Below are positions 32,714 through 45,019 of a stretch of DNA of 64,000 nucleotides, piece after piece. The DNA is taken from the NCBI GenBank assembly GCA_025201805.1, contig MU619267.1, positions 38,327 through 102,326 of the forward strand. Direction: 5' to 3'. The DNA is from Parasitella parasitica (lineage: Eukaryota; Mucoromycota; Mucoromycetes; Mucorales; Mucoraceae). The number at the start of each line of letters is the position of its first letter. Position 1 is the stretch's first letter. A program made the translations under genes and the position numbers. Below the pieces are notes generated by a model that did no database searches, was not told where the DNA came from, and saw only the letters and a list, made by a program, of their open reading frames with translations.

Positions 32714-34211
32714 ATATTTTTTAACGAGAAATAATATATTTAGACTACTACATGCTTTCGCTCACACAAACATCATATTTTTTCATATATCACCACAATA
32801 AAGAAAAACTGCAACTACAGAATATCTCTGCGCAGAATATACATATGATATATCTAGACCCTTGAGCTAAATAAAATGCTCGGGCCCTTCTGATAATTCA
32901 TTACATTCTCAAAGGAACCTTGGGTTTTGATTCAAATTTAATTATGGATAATGATGGTTATTTTTTCCCATACAGGAGAAATATTGAATATTACTGCTGC
33001 CTGTTGTATAGTTATATTAAATCTTCTTGGTTATACCGGTTTGCTAATTCTAATACTCGGTTGGCAATAAATTTATTGTAATATATTTTCATTTATTTCC
33101 TATGTTGATCATTACCGGAGCAGCTTCCTTGAGGTCTTCTTGGGCTATTTTTAATTAGATGATCTTGACTTATACAGTCAAGATATTTCGACTACATTAG
33201 TCTCCTATTTTTAGAGCACAATTTGATAATGTTTATTATAATCATATTATGATATTCATACAACGTAAATATACACCATAGTTTATGTTACGGAATTTGC
33301 GGAATCTTCATGCAATAGCTTTATTTGGCTTCAAGGCCGGTATTTTCTCTCCTTGATTTCTTGATTTGTGTTTACCCACAAGGCTTTGAAGAGAAAATAG
33401 AAAATTGGAGTCATTCTGTTTTGGATGGGCTCAGCAACTATATATTTCTATATTGCAAAAGAAAACCGAGATTAACGCATAGGGCAAGTTGGTACAGTAT
33501 TCCTCGATTTGATATGAAAAAATACCACATGTGAAGCTTTGTTGCCATATTCAGGACCCTATTTTCTGAGAACTTCTTTTTTGCTCTCTTGTCTGTTATG
33601 GGGTTTGCTGTGAACAGAATCTGGCACACTCAGCTTGTTATGTAGAAGAACAGACAATATCGAACCAAGCTGAAAGGCCAAGAGCGACATATTTTATGCT
33701 CCAAGCAATTGTATTGCTTTGTATATCCGTAACAGTTGCCACTGCAGATAATAAGGATGAATACCAGAAAACAACGATAAACCAAGACGTAATAATCTTA
33801 GCCAAAGGGTGCACGGTTTAATTTACGGTTTGGGAATCTAGATGGTGCACAAAACGATGTATATTGCAACTTGCCTTTTTAGCTGTTTTGATTTGAAACT
33901 CATGAAGTTGTCGCACTCCTTAATGCCATAAGACCTTCAAAGTAGTAAAGGCATGAAATGATTGCTGCACTGTATATATTCTATTGTAAACGTTGTATTC
34001 ATAATGATGTACCTTTTTTTTTTTATGAAAAAACGAGGTATTTCTGGATCTCCTTGTTTCAACATGAATATTTGCCACTGCAACTCCCTACTGTTGCAAC
34101 AGTCAATTAACTTTATTTGCTCTTGTCGACTATAAATATTTAATTAACAGGTCTGGTTAACACTTTTTCTTCCTTTCTTTATTTTACACAGCATCACTCT
34201 CACTTATACTT
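32714..34211. other. Intergenic 1.5 kb, no gene seen
   Basis: No supportable gene. A 10-bp perfect inverted pair, TATTTTCTCT (33341-33350) and AGAGAAAATA (33390-33399), encloses 39 bases. Short frames (33325-33534) lack motifs. The last ~80 bases are T/C-rich and lead into the kinase gene. Confidence 0.5.
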
Positions 34212-36117
34212 ATGGATCAACAGCGCCCTTCTCCGTTGTCTACGAATGTTTCTGTGGCCCGTACTTCATCCTTGAACAACATATTCTCAAGCACAAAGCG
34301 CAGAGCAAGATCGAAAACAGTAACGGAAGCAAACTCAACTACAATCACATCAGCATCCTGTCCGAGTAATGCAGCAGCAACCATCACACCTAAAAAGCCT
34401 CTATCTCGACAAAGATCGATTTCTGAGCTTGTTAGCAGGGTCAAACTATCTCTGCGATCAAACAGTACTGGCGGCAGTTCGTCATCGCCAATGTCTAAGA
34501 GACGACAACAGCAGCAACAGCAACAAAAACAACAACTACAACAACAGCAGCAGCAGCAACATCCGATGATTGTTTCCTATTCGTCAAAGGCAGATGATTA
34601 CGATGTATTAAGGACAATCGGCGCGGGTGCAACTGCCTCTGTATACTCTGCTATTTACAAGCCAAATCAATCTGTGATAGCTATTAAAACGGTCAATTTA
34701 GAAGATATCGGTCTGGATGACTCAAGATTAGATGCACTGCGCAAAGAGATTCAGATCATGACATTGTGTAGACATCAACATTTGCTTGAAGTCTATCAAA
34801 GCTTTGTTCATTCTTCTCAGCTATACATAGTTACCCCGATCATGTCAGCGGGTAAGTTGGTACCACTCAATAAAAACTCTATTTATAGACATAGGTAATT
34901 GACACAATTTACAGGCTCTTGTCATGATCTACTGTCTAGATGCCATAAGCTTGGTTTCGAAGAGAGCATCGTCGCCTGCATCATAAAGCAAGTTTCTCAA
35001 GGGTTAGAGTATCTGCATGATAATGAGCTGGTTCATCGTGACATCAAATCTGCCAATATGCTGCTGGATTTTGATACTGGTATTGTCAAACTGGCTGATT
35101 TTGGCGTCAGCAATCATTTGCTTACCAACTTGGCCGAGATGCCTAAAAACACAAACTATTTCCGTAAAAACTCGGCCATGCGAGATAATGAATCAACCAT
35201 TGAATCGCTAACTGAGTCGTACATCTCATTAATGCCTGCTGATAACTTTCCTCATCACAAAATGTCTACTTTGTTGCAGCCCCCTAGTGGACCTAAAAAG
35301 GCCCGCAGGTCTTTCGTCGGCACACCTTGCTGGATGGCCCCAGAAATTTTGCTGAACCAAGATTATGACACCAAAGTTGATCTTTGGTCTCTTGGAATAA
35401 CTTCAATTGAACTGGCATGTGGCAAGCCTCCTTTTGCAGAATACGATCCAATGACTGTAAGCCGAGTGCATCTTGCAACACTACATTATAATTAACGCAC
35501 ACTTGTAGATATTTTCCATGATCATTGATGACCCTGCGCCAACCCTATACAGTAATAATGTCCGCTATACGCCATCGCATTCAATTCAAGATTTCATTGA
35601 AAAGTGTCTAGACAAAAACCCATCTAGTCGTCTATCAGTTACTGATGCTTTAAATCATCCATTTTTGAAAAAGGCTGCTGGTCCTCATCTTTTGCAGAAA
35701 TACCTCGCCCGCCGTCCTGAGCTCAATAAACAATCTTACCTCATGAGTCGATCTACCGCAGCAAAGAAGAATCATCATCCCGGCGATGACGACGACGAAT
35801 ACGACAACGACTCTTGGGATGAATTAAGCTTAATTGAAACGACATGGAATTTCAACGAAAATATTCCCAATGGGAACGGCAGCAATGATTCATCTGACAC
35901 TATCGCTGCAACCAAACTGCCACTTTTGCACACAAAATATCTGAATAGAAGTCGCAGAACCAGCTCAAACTACACTTCGCCCATCACACCCAGTGACCAT
36001 GAACAGCAAATTGATGCATCTCTCGATACAAAGGTGCCTATCGACTACTATTTTAAAAAAAGGAATCCAGAGCATCTCAAACAAGAATTCTTGATAACCA
36101 AAGAGTATTATTATTAA
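34212..36117 (+). CDS. STE20-group Ser/Thr kinase, SPAK/OSR1-like (GCK-VI)
   Basis: Three exons (34212-34851, 34915-35456, 35509-36117), 596 aa. The N-terminal ~125 residues are Ser/Thr/basic and poly-Q. The kinase domain covers about 130-435: glycine loop IGAGATASVYSAIY, VIAIK with K159, HRDIKSANML (HRD 254-256), LADFGVSN (DFG 275-277), SFVGTPCWMAPEI (349-358), and DLWSLGITSIELACGKPPF. DFGVS...SFVGTPCWMAPE is the SPAK/OSR1 wording. About 50 extra, mostly polar residues lie between DFG and the GTPCWMAPE motif, making the activation segment unusually long. The C-terminal tail (~440-596) is acidic and Ser-rich, with no clear PF2-like domain. The inferred role is stress, ion or polarity signalling; the partner is unknown. 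All catalytic residues are present. Confidence 0.88.
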
Positions 36118-38228
36118 TTTAATTAAAAAGCATCGATCATCTGTACAAAATAAAATATACGACGACGATCATTCATTTAGAGGGGCAACCTTGACCATTT
36201 AAGCGGAGAGATATCAATGACAACACTTTGTTGCATCTTACAACCCATTTCTTCATCAACGTGCATCTATTTCCATTTTGAGCTGCTGTGCTTTGACATG
36301 GCTTTTATATGTTGTTCAGTATATTTTTATACTTGAACCAATACGTATCATTTAGTAAAAAGGGGGTTCCTGCTTCGTTGCATTTGCATTCTGCTTCATT
36401 ATGTTGATCTCTGTTTCTTAGCTTGAACTTGAGAAACTTTCAATCTGGATGCTGGTATATGAGCAATTTTAAAATATGCTTCCCTATATGTTGTATGTTG
36501 TGTTTGCATCTAGTTTCAGACTTGATTAATTAACATGATCTGTGCATATTCCCTTCGAGATATAGACATTTACAGCACAATTTTGAAATTATTTTCCTGG
36601 CGATATTTTTATTTTATTTTATATGAATCGAGGCCACATGCGCCAGACATAACCATAAATACAATACAAAATGACACATAGTTTGGAGAAAATAAGTAAG
36701 CCAGATTTTAATGGAAGAATGACGGCCACAGTATATACATATTTCCTCCTAAAAGCAGCTGTAATACATTTGATTTATAAACCACAACGTAGAAAAGAAA
36801 GCTGTCGCTGCCCATCTTCACCCTGGTACCAACATATTCATCACTTCTGCATTACAATCCTTCTTCAATATCCTTCTCACGCCATCTGACCCAAAAAAAG
36901 TTCCCCAAAATACCTGTTATGCTATATCTACTAATTTTTCAAGTCCTTTGCCATTACTTTTTCTCTTCTTACTCTCCTCTTCCCCTGTCAGAGTACGTTG
37001 GTTGGACTCTAAACAATAATAACATTTTCCTTAAAAAAAGGAAAGCAGGCGATAAGACTAATTGAATTTAAAAGATTTATATATGCTATCTATGCAATCA
37101 TCCATCACCAGTAGTATCCTTACTTTAAATAAATGTTTAGAATGTGAAGACTAAACGATTTAGTCAGAGTTTTATATTCTAGATATGTGTGAAAGTCATA
37201 TTCGAGGGTTCAAGGGCGACCATTTATGAGAGTATTATATTATGGTTGGATTTGTCAAAGTAGCGGTGCTGGCATGGTGATGAGTGCCTGAGATCCAACT
37301 TTACGGGTATTTTCTCAATTATGAAAATAATCGTATTGATATCAATGCTTTATATGTGATGTCTGGAAATTGAAATGGTTTCTTGCTGTGCTTAGATTGT
37401 TTTCAGAATCTCTCAATAGAGGCAGCCTACTGTATAAGAAGCCTTTTTTTTTTTTTACTATTGAATTGATTGCGATTTAGCATATCTCCATCAAATTGTT
37501 AATCAATCAGGAAAAGAACCTGTGCTAAAAACTTTTTCAAAAATTAAAAGCAATCATAGAAGATGCTTCTCAATGTGACATTCCCTAATAGTTCATGGAT
37601 AGAATTAATGTCTTATTATTTAAGAGCATAAAAATTGTCGCCTTGATGCCTTCCAATTTCTTCAACTATTCTATAATAAATTGGCTTAAAAAAAATATAT
37701 AATTTACACATGGTGTAACTTGAATGATTGTTTGTATACACATGAAAGCAAAAAGCTAACTGTTGATTCCGCAATAACAGTGCAACAAACATTTACAAAC
37801 TCTTATTTATTTGGTGCAACTATACGTGGGATAAAAATATGCATCATGACATATTGTCGTCAAAGCACAACAACTTTCTTCAAAGATGGCACCATTATAT
37901 ATTCTGATACTATATATGTTCATAGGATATGGGGTAATCTATACGAGGGGTAGCATCTGGTTTGTTCTAGGATTTGCCTATATGTTGTATATGTATTACC
38001 GACATGTTTATCCGTACTTTTTATTGGCTTGTGGTGGGAGAAAAGAATACAGTACGAGTATTAAAAAGGGAATCTCTTTTTTCATGTAGGAACGTAGATC
38101 AGTCAAAGTCCACACACTGAATAGCAACTAAAGATTTAGATTCTTACTACATATTTGCTTTTTTTTTACTTGAGAAAAGAGAAAGGGATATTTTTTTTAT
38201 ATGCTGTACACTGAAATAAGGAAAAGAG
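36118..38228. other. Intergenic 2.1 kb, no gene seen
   Basis: Two genes end towards this AT-rich stretch from both sides (convergent). Frames of 60-77 codons (36671-36889, 37720-37953, 37886-38089) have no motif or homology that I recognise. No RNA gene or transposon signature was found. Confidence 0.5.
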
Positions 38229-40218
38229 TTAAATGGGTTGGTGTGTTAATGTTAAACCGAATGAACCAAATGGCGAATAATTTGTTGTATTGTTATCATT
38301 GCTTGTGTTGTTATTTGTTGGTATAATATCTTCCATATATTGATATTTGGTATCAAATGTAACTGTTGTTGTTAGAGGCTCTTCCATAACTCGATTCTTT
38401 TTCTTCGTCGCTGAGGAAAGAGTATTATTTGTCGAAGAGTTTGATTTACTACTGGTAGAATTACCATTATCGCAACGCTGTCGTTTTTTTATGTTGTCTG
38501 TTTTCATTGATAAAGGCCTCTTTTCATGATGCAATTTCAAGCTAAGGCATGGGTTAGAGTACGGCTTATATGTTGTTTGAATCAACAACTTACTATAAAC
38601 CACAAGCATTGCACAGAGGCGCTCCGTCCAGATCACGTCGCCAAAGAGGCGTAGTTGAGGTACCGCAGTTGGAGCAAAGCGGTTGAACAATGTTCTCATC
38701 TTCGCCACGAAGATCTTTTCTAGAAGATTGTGGTTTGAGATACTTTGGTCTAGGCGCATTATGTAATTTAAGGCTAAATAGATGGAATGAGTAATATGAC
38801 CAAAAAGCAAACTATTGAAAATAAACATACTATAGACCACATGCATTGCAGAGTAATTCGTCATTTGCTGATCTCCTCCAAAGTGGAGTAGATGTGGTGC
38901 TACAGTTACTACAGACAGGTGTTTTTCCTTCGGACGGCGAGCTGTTGATGGCCATTGATCTCCTACTTGGAGAGGAAGATGGAGACATGACTGATGTTGG
39001 GGAAGAGGAAGCGGATGAAGAGGATCCTCCTATGTCACATGGCGGTGGTGAAGGCGCTCTTGACGGAGGTAATGATTTAGATTGTTGATGTCGATGATGG
39101 TGATGATGATGATGAAACTGATGTTGTTGGAGAGGTGGTTGATGATGAGAGAAAGTGAATGATGTGCTACTTGAAGTCGTAGGTATGATGTCTTTCTGAG
39201 CAGCTGTGGTGGTAATGGAGTGAACAAAGAATTGTTGTGGTTGTGGTTGTATCATTAGCTGATTTGCCATGACTGGATTGTTCTGAGGTGTTGGAAATGA
39301 AGAGGCCGTATTCATGTAAGGTGTGTTTGGAGTTGATTGTACCATCGAAGGAGGGTAATTTGAAGATGACATGTTTACAGTGTTCCAGCTGATGGTACTA
39401 TTATTACTGTTGTTGAGTAGCTTTCCAGCTGTCGCCAATGTCTCTTTGGGCAATGTCGTAAATAGTTTGTTATGGAGTGTACCTATAGGGATAGGTGGCA
39501 TAGCTTCAGATGAAACATACAAGGCAGAAGAATTTTCATTATTATAGCTATAATCCGAATAGTCGTGTTGATAAGGGGGTGGTTGATATGTAACTGGTGA
39601 AGGGTTATTGCTGGTTGTAGGAACAAAATCTGCTGATGCTAGCGGCCATGATTGATTTATTATTTGATCCAGCTGTTGCGATGTTGGGCTCTCTTCAGAA
39701 GGGTTTAGGTACGCTTGCATATCACCACTAAAAGAGTTAAAAATATCATCTAATTCAATAACCTGATCACCTGCTTGATCTGATGTAAACTGGTGAAGTG
39801 TGAATTCTTTCTGCTTGTCCATATTTATTGCATCGGTATATAATCCGAAGTCTTGTATTTTTTGCTCTGCTTGTTTCTTTTGTTGTAGGCTTAGCTTACG
39901 TCGATAATCTGCTTCTAATTCAGCATGTGTCTTTTTTTTCTTTTGTTGCAGTGCTTTGAAATCAAAATCATCAGGAACCTTAAAGTTACGAAGTAAAGAA
40001 GCAGCGGCAGGAGAAACGGAAGTTGATTTCTTATTGTCGTTTGTGTTGTGAGCAAACCATAAACGCCAAGAGAGATTTTCTAATCTCGATCCATTCTCAA
40101 GCGAGTCTTTCACTTTGGTACAGACTCGCCAGGTCTTGGATAAATCAGCAGATGGATCATCGTCATTAAATAGCGATGATTGCACATTTCCTTTTACTTT
40201 TAACACAATGGGAGCCAT
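38229..40218 (-). CDS. Two-finger GATA transcription factor with DUF1752 (AreA/Gat1-like)
   Basis: Three exons (40218-38831, 38773-38594, 38541-38229), 626 aa. The N-terminus has [10 protein letters not shown] and, at about residue 45, [13 protein letters not shown]. This is the DUF1752 motif of nitrogen-regulatory GATA factors such as AreA, Nit2 and Gat1. A long Ser/Pro/Gln/His-rich region follows (including an eight-His run). Two GATA fingers then occur, each C-x2-C-x17-C-x2-C: finger 1 [14 protein letters not shown]...[13 protein letters not shown] (about 437-467) and finger 2 [14 protein letters not shown]...[13 protein letters not shown] (about 496-526). Both are split by an intron at the same place (CNACGLY, phase 2). 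AreA has one finger, so this is an unusual combination. The ATG at 40218 fits the conserved [10 protein letters not shown] start better than an upstream Met. Likely role: control of nitrogen or related nutrient genes by binding GATA sites. Confidence 0.9.
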
Positions 40219-41934
40219 TGTGGGAGATAGAGTGATTATAATTATGGGATTTTTTGGAAGAAAAAAAGGAATAGAAAATATATGAAAGAGGAGAAGAGCA
40301 GAGAACAAAAGATAAGAATTTTCCAGTTAATATTCAAACAGTGTATAAATGACCTTTCTGGCGGAGACGCAACTCAAACGCAAGGGGTAAGGGGATCGTA
40401 AATGAAGATATCTTTATGATGTATTCTTCCAATCAAATTAGATCTCTTTATCATTCGCCCACATATGATGGAGTTCATGTGATTCTATTACTGTAATTTC
40501 AGATTCTGGGGAAAAAGACCCGCAAGTTATTTGAATAAAAAAAGCCCGGTATATTTCAAAGTTATTTGGAATGAAAATTTGAAGTATTTTGGCCAGAAAA
40601 GCTATTAGAATAAACTTTTCCGATTGGACAAAATTATGCTCATCAGGGGAACAAATGTTATATATTTGATCCCTTTTATCTTGACGAAAATTCTTCCGTT
40701 GTTGCACAGACTTTAGGACTCTCAACATTAACAATTTTATATATATATTTTTGAAAGAATCTCAATAAATTATGTTAGTGATTGTTGCATGTATTAAAGT
40801 ATAGTAATCTAGTGGTCTTATTTATTAAAATATTTTCATAGAAGACCGATCTGGTGTGTTTCTACTGTGCAGCCTCAATCACTTTGTACGCAGCTCAATC
40901 CAGCAGTATACATTTTAGAAACCTACAACCAACAATACATAATATTATACCGTACTATTACTGGAAAGGTGATGAGACGTTCCACTGTTTTCTGCTCTCT
41001 ATCGAAATATAGGCCAGGACTATCGGCTTATTGACATCGATGGTCTAGCAATAACATGATAAGAGCACGAAGATGCAGCTACTATAGTATTTTCAATTGG
41101 CAGTGGTTTGGGGTTTTTAGCTGTTTTTTCTCAGTCTGCTTAATTAAACATACTCAATTGATTTCAATGTCTCTTGATGGAATAGCTTTTGACATTTTTG
41201 TTATAAGAAATGCCAAGATCTCTTTGAATATGAATGACGAAATAGCTTATAATGATATTAATGCTTCAAAAAGAGATATAGCAATGGATTCGAAGTAGGT
41301 TTTGATCAATTTAATTTATTACAATAAAAATACTTCAACTACAAACAGCAATTGTTAATTTCGCCATTATTTAGAGCTAGTCGAGATATTTCCATTAATT
41401 TCAATCGCACCAAAATGCCAATCAGCACAAATCTCTGACACTCTCAACTTGTTGATATGATCAAACGGAAAATGCAGCTTCATAAAGTAGCATGTGTCTT
41501 AATATGAATAAATTAAGGTAGACAAAGGATAGTCAGTCTTCAAAAATCGATGTGGCAAAACTTTAGATAATGTTATGTAAGATAACAAAACAAACAGATC
41601 TAATATGTACTACATGAATTATGCCTAATCCCAAAATTTTATGATTTGGCTATCTGTTGTAGGCTCAAATATGTATACCTTAGAATCGTGCACGGCCGAA
41701 AAAAAAACAATACAAAAAAATTAAGGAGAAAGACAACAACGAGGCAACGCGTTTTGTTTTTCCAGACAAACAAACAAAAAAAAACACACACACATTTCTA
41801 AAGAATTGTTTCTCGAGAAATTTCAGAAATAGTAGAGAATCTAATGTGTCAATGTCTTCTTTAGCATGTCAAGGTTATCGTGATATTTTCTTCTCGTCAA
41901 ATAATGGTATTACAAGCAAACCGGACCTCTGTGT
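40219..41934. other. Intergenic 1.7 kb, no gene seen
   Basis: Upstream of the GATA gene and downstream of the uridine-kinase-like gene. Short frames (40734-40438, 41056-41298) carry no recognisable motif. A-rich and CA-rich stretches lie near 41700-41795. Confidence 0.5.
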
Positions 41935-42943
41935 TTAATTGGGAATGTTTTTGTAAGAGCTATTGATTTGTTGAGCTAATATTTCAGCAGCACCTGGTGT
42001 CACAGATTCTTTCTTATCATCAAGGTTACGGGATTCAAGATACTCTTCGACGCGATTTGTCATTACTTGTAGTGCAATCTCATTTTCTACTCCTCTGGGA
42101 ATAACGATGTCTGCAGATTTTTTTGACTGAAAAAAAAAAAAAAGAGACATGAGACGGGATTATCATCCAAGGATACGAGAAAAAAATTGAGTACCGGTAA
42201 TATGTATTCTTCATACATGGGCTTCACTTTTTCAACATATTCAACCAGCAATTCTTTGATATTCAAGACACGGCCATTTCTCACTTTAGTTTTACGAACT
42301 CTTCTAGCTAAACGTTCATCACTATCCTCATCGATAAAGACTTTCATAAACATTAATTCACACAATTCCTTTTGATACAAAACCAATGTGCCCTCAACCA
42401 GCAATACATCGACTGGTTCAATGACACGTGTGCCCTTTCTATTCCGAGAAAATGTGAACATTGATAGCAAAGGCAAATGCTTATACCCTCTACCTTGTGT
42501 GATTCGATGTATCCCATTCAGGCACCGAGGTCGATTTACCTGATAGAATCGACCGAATGGTTTCCTTTAATAATTCGATATCGAATGCGTCTGCATGGTG
42601 AAAGAAGTGTTATTGGTACAAATGCATTTTTTGGACTTGGTCTAGTGCATTTTACCCGGATGATCTGTGTAAAGTTCACCAGCTTCGTACTTTATCCTTT
42701 CGGAAGGTGTTAATTCACGATAAAATTGCGTCAGACTAATGAGAGCGACATTGGTGGCATATTTTTTGCTCAAGCGAGAAGTCAATGCCTCACAGAAAGC
42801 TTTCTATTCAAGATCAGTTCACATTTTATTTGCAATTTTTGTCCTTGTATTACTTTTCCAGAGTCTGCACCACCAGCGATGGCGATGGCCATGGGTGTCT
42901 TCAGAGAAACTTTGAAGTAGCTAATGCTGGATGTGAGCAACAT
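41935..42943 (-). CDS. Uridine/cytidine kinase-like protein with altered active site
   Basis: Five exons (42943-42854, 42803-42656, 42590-42494, 42438-42195, 42126-41935), 256 aa. The order of blocks is that of uridine-cytidine kinases, which phosphorylate uridine and cytidine in pyrimidine salvage: MAIAIAGGADSGK-KAFCEAL (P-loop), SLTQFYREL, HPDAFDIELLKETI, VPEWDTSNHTRKGT, PVDVLLVEGTLVLY, MKVFIDEDSDERLARRV, KVKPMYEEYILP and SADIVIPRGVENEIALQVM. Two critical spots differ. The P-loop Lys is followed by Lys instead of Ser/Thr, and the S-x-D-x-F-Y motif reads S-L-T-Q-F-Y, losing the catalytic Asp. Activity is therefore doubtful; it may be a regulatory paralogue. The first Met was set at 42943 because an in-frame stop lies just upstream; a 30-codon upstream frame overlaps it. 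Confidence 0.8.
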
Positions 42944-43013
42944 ACTTTCTTATGCTTTTTTCACGGCGTAAATCATACTTGGGATCAGCGTATTTAGTGG
43001 GATCAATCGACAT
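42921..43013 (-). other. Candidate uORF overlapping the uridine-kinase-like start
   Basis: A 30-codon frame (ATG at 43013, TAG ending at 42921) begins MSIDPTKYADPKYDLRREK and ends 23 bases inside the main coding region in another frame. If the transcript starts upstream it would compete with the main start. Alternatively it is a coding exon joined by a 25-nt intron, which I consider too short. Confidence 0.35.
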
Positions 43014-43457
43014 TTATGACTCGTTGGATTATTCTATATTCACGCAAGAGGAAAATGGATATACTAGCCAAAGATTTAGCAAAGCAGAAAACCAATTAGC
43101 AATCGAGGTGACTTTTTTAACTCCAAATGAGCAAAAGGTACCCAATCACTAAAGAAGCTCTTTTAAAGTCGAGTATTTTGAACCTATGGCACATTCTTTC
43201 CATTGCATATTTGGGAAAGCTCCATTTTTTTTTCGTATTTAGTTCCTTTATTCTTTTCTTCTCTGCTTGTTCTTTTTTTATTTTATTTCTGTTCTTTTTA
43301 TTTTTTATTTCTCCCTCTTGTATTTCATCTCGTGTGTTGTTTCTTAAACACGCAACCCCCTGGACACTTGTTTTTTTTTTTTTTCATATTAAATTTGACA
43401 AGAAGTCCCTCCCCTTTTCTCCATAAATAGAAGACATCTTTTACTCGCACTCGCTCA
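42944..43457. promoter_or_regulatory. Divergent spacer between uridine-kinase-like and Whi3-like genes
   Basis: About 0.5 kb shared by two divergent genes. The Whi3-like side has a very T/C-rich tract (about 43195-43400), a common fungal promoter feature. Confidence 0.4.
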
Positions 43458-45019
43458 ATGATGATCAGTGAACCGCAACTGTTTGCTCATCCTTTCAATT
43501 TTAACGATATTCAAAGAATACACCCTCTTTCTGCTTCCCCTGGTTCTTCCGCTTTCTTTCGTGCAACCTCCCCTGTTCAACCAACTTCCACCAACATGGA
43601 TGATGTTACAACAATTTTCGTAGTTGGATTCCCCGAAGATATGGCCGAGAGAGAGTTTCAAAACATGTTTACATTTTGCCATGGCTTTGAAGCCGCTTCT
43701 TTAAAATGGCATTGCAAAGATCAAGACGATGATTCTATCCCTTCTTCAACAAATGGCAAAAAGCAAATTGTAGGCTCCCTTCAACATGTACTGCAATTGA
43801 TGAATGACTAACTTTTTGTGTTATTTAGATTGGGTTCGCTAGGTTTCGCACTCGTCTTGAAGCACTCGAAGCTATCGATGTCATAAGCGGGAAAAAGATA
43901 GATCAAGACAAGGGCACCGTTCTTAAGGCTGAAATGGCCAAGAAGAATCTTCACATCAAGCGGGGTTCTGCTACTCAGACGTCCACCTCCACATCTTCTT
44001 CAACTACGACCTCCACTGCTGCGACAGTAGCCCCGCAATCTGTCGCTGTAAATTCTGTAACCAGCCCAAACACATCATTGTTGGCCTCGTCCCTTGCTAC
44101 GTCTGAATCATCGTCATTGAAGAATGCGCAGCGTTATGATACTTTCTCTCCTCTACCAAGTGATTTGCTCTCATCTCAAGACTATAAAACTGATTTATTT
44201 ATTGATCCAAACTACAATGATTCCCTCTTTGGCATTCGATCTCAGTCTTACGATCAAGATTTAGGTTTCATGTCATCTCGCGCATTTGGCTTAGGTCCAA
44301 CATCTTCATCCATTCAACAGCAACAGCAACAGCATCATCTTTCATCTAATCATCTCCATCATCAACATCAACACCAACATCAACATCAACAGCATATCCA
44401 ACAGCAACAAAGTCAAAATTCACAACAGCAACAGCAGCAGCAACAAAGGCTGCCAAAGTTGATGAACGAAGCAGATGATTTTCACTACCTCTCAAAATCC
44501 TCTCCCGTCCCTAACGACAATCGCCTTGAAAACGCAAATATACTGGAGCCTGATCTGATCCGAATGGGATCTCTCTCTTTACTTCCAAACAGCTTGGATT
44601 TGAGGTCTTCCTCTAGTAGTCTCTCATCTCCAATTCAACGTTTGCCCAACCCCGCCGATCAAAACCCCCCATGCAATACTCTTTACGTTGGCAATTTGCC
44701 TTCCAACACCTCTGAGGAAGAACTTAGACAATTATTTTCTCACTGCAAAGGCTATCGCCGTATGTGTTTTCGCACAAAGCCTCAAGGTCCCATGTGTTTT
44801 GTAGAGTTCGAAGATATCGTTTTTGCCTCCCAAGCTTTGAATGAATTGCAAGGGCACAGTTTGACAAACTCCGTTAAAGGTGGAATTCGCTTATCTTACA
44901 GCAAAAATCCATTATTTATCAAGCCAAACAAGGAGAATGGCTTAATGAGCTTCAAACAAATGGGAAACGTATTGATGTCTGATAGAAGCAGGGATTTTAT
45001 GTTTGATCCTCAATTATAA
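43458..45019 (+). CDS. Whi3/Scw1-type RNA-binding protein
   Basis: Two exons (43458-43769, 43829-45019), 500 aa. The first half-RRM contains [20 protein letters not shown] (from about residue 51) and [24 protein letters not shown]. It continues [16 protein letters not shown], the Whi3/Scw1 hallmark. A Ser/Thr and poly-Q/His linker (~170-390) is likely disordered and condensation-prone. The C-terminal RRM reads [49 protein letters not shown]...[17 protein letters not shown]. Whi3 binds cyclin and other mRNAs and restrains growth and the cell cycle; S. pombe Scw1 affects septation and cell wall. Same architecture and length here. It is cytosolic and divergent from the uridine-kinase-like gene. 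Confidence 0.93.

Noticed and set aside
40438-40734. A 98-codon minus-strand frame considered as a small gene
   Set aside because: No ATG-anchored conserved start, no motif, composition like background AT-rich DNA; not supportable.
42918-42942. A 25-nt intron joining the upstream 30-codon frame to the uridine-kinase-like gene
   Set aside because: Below any plausible intron size. The ATG at 42943 gives a complete protein, so the upstream frame is listed as a uORF.
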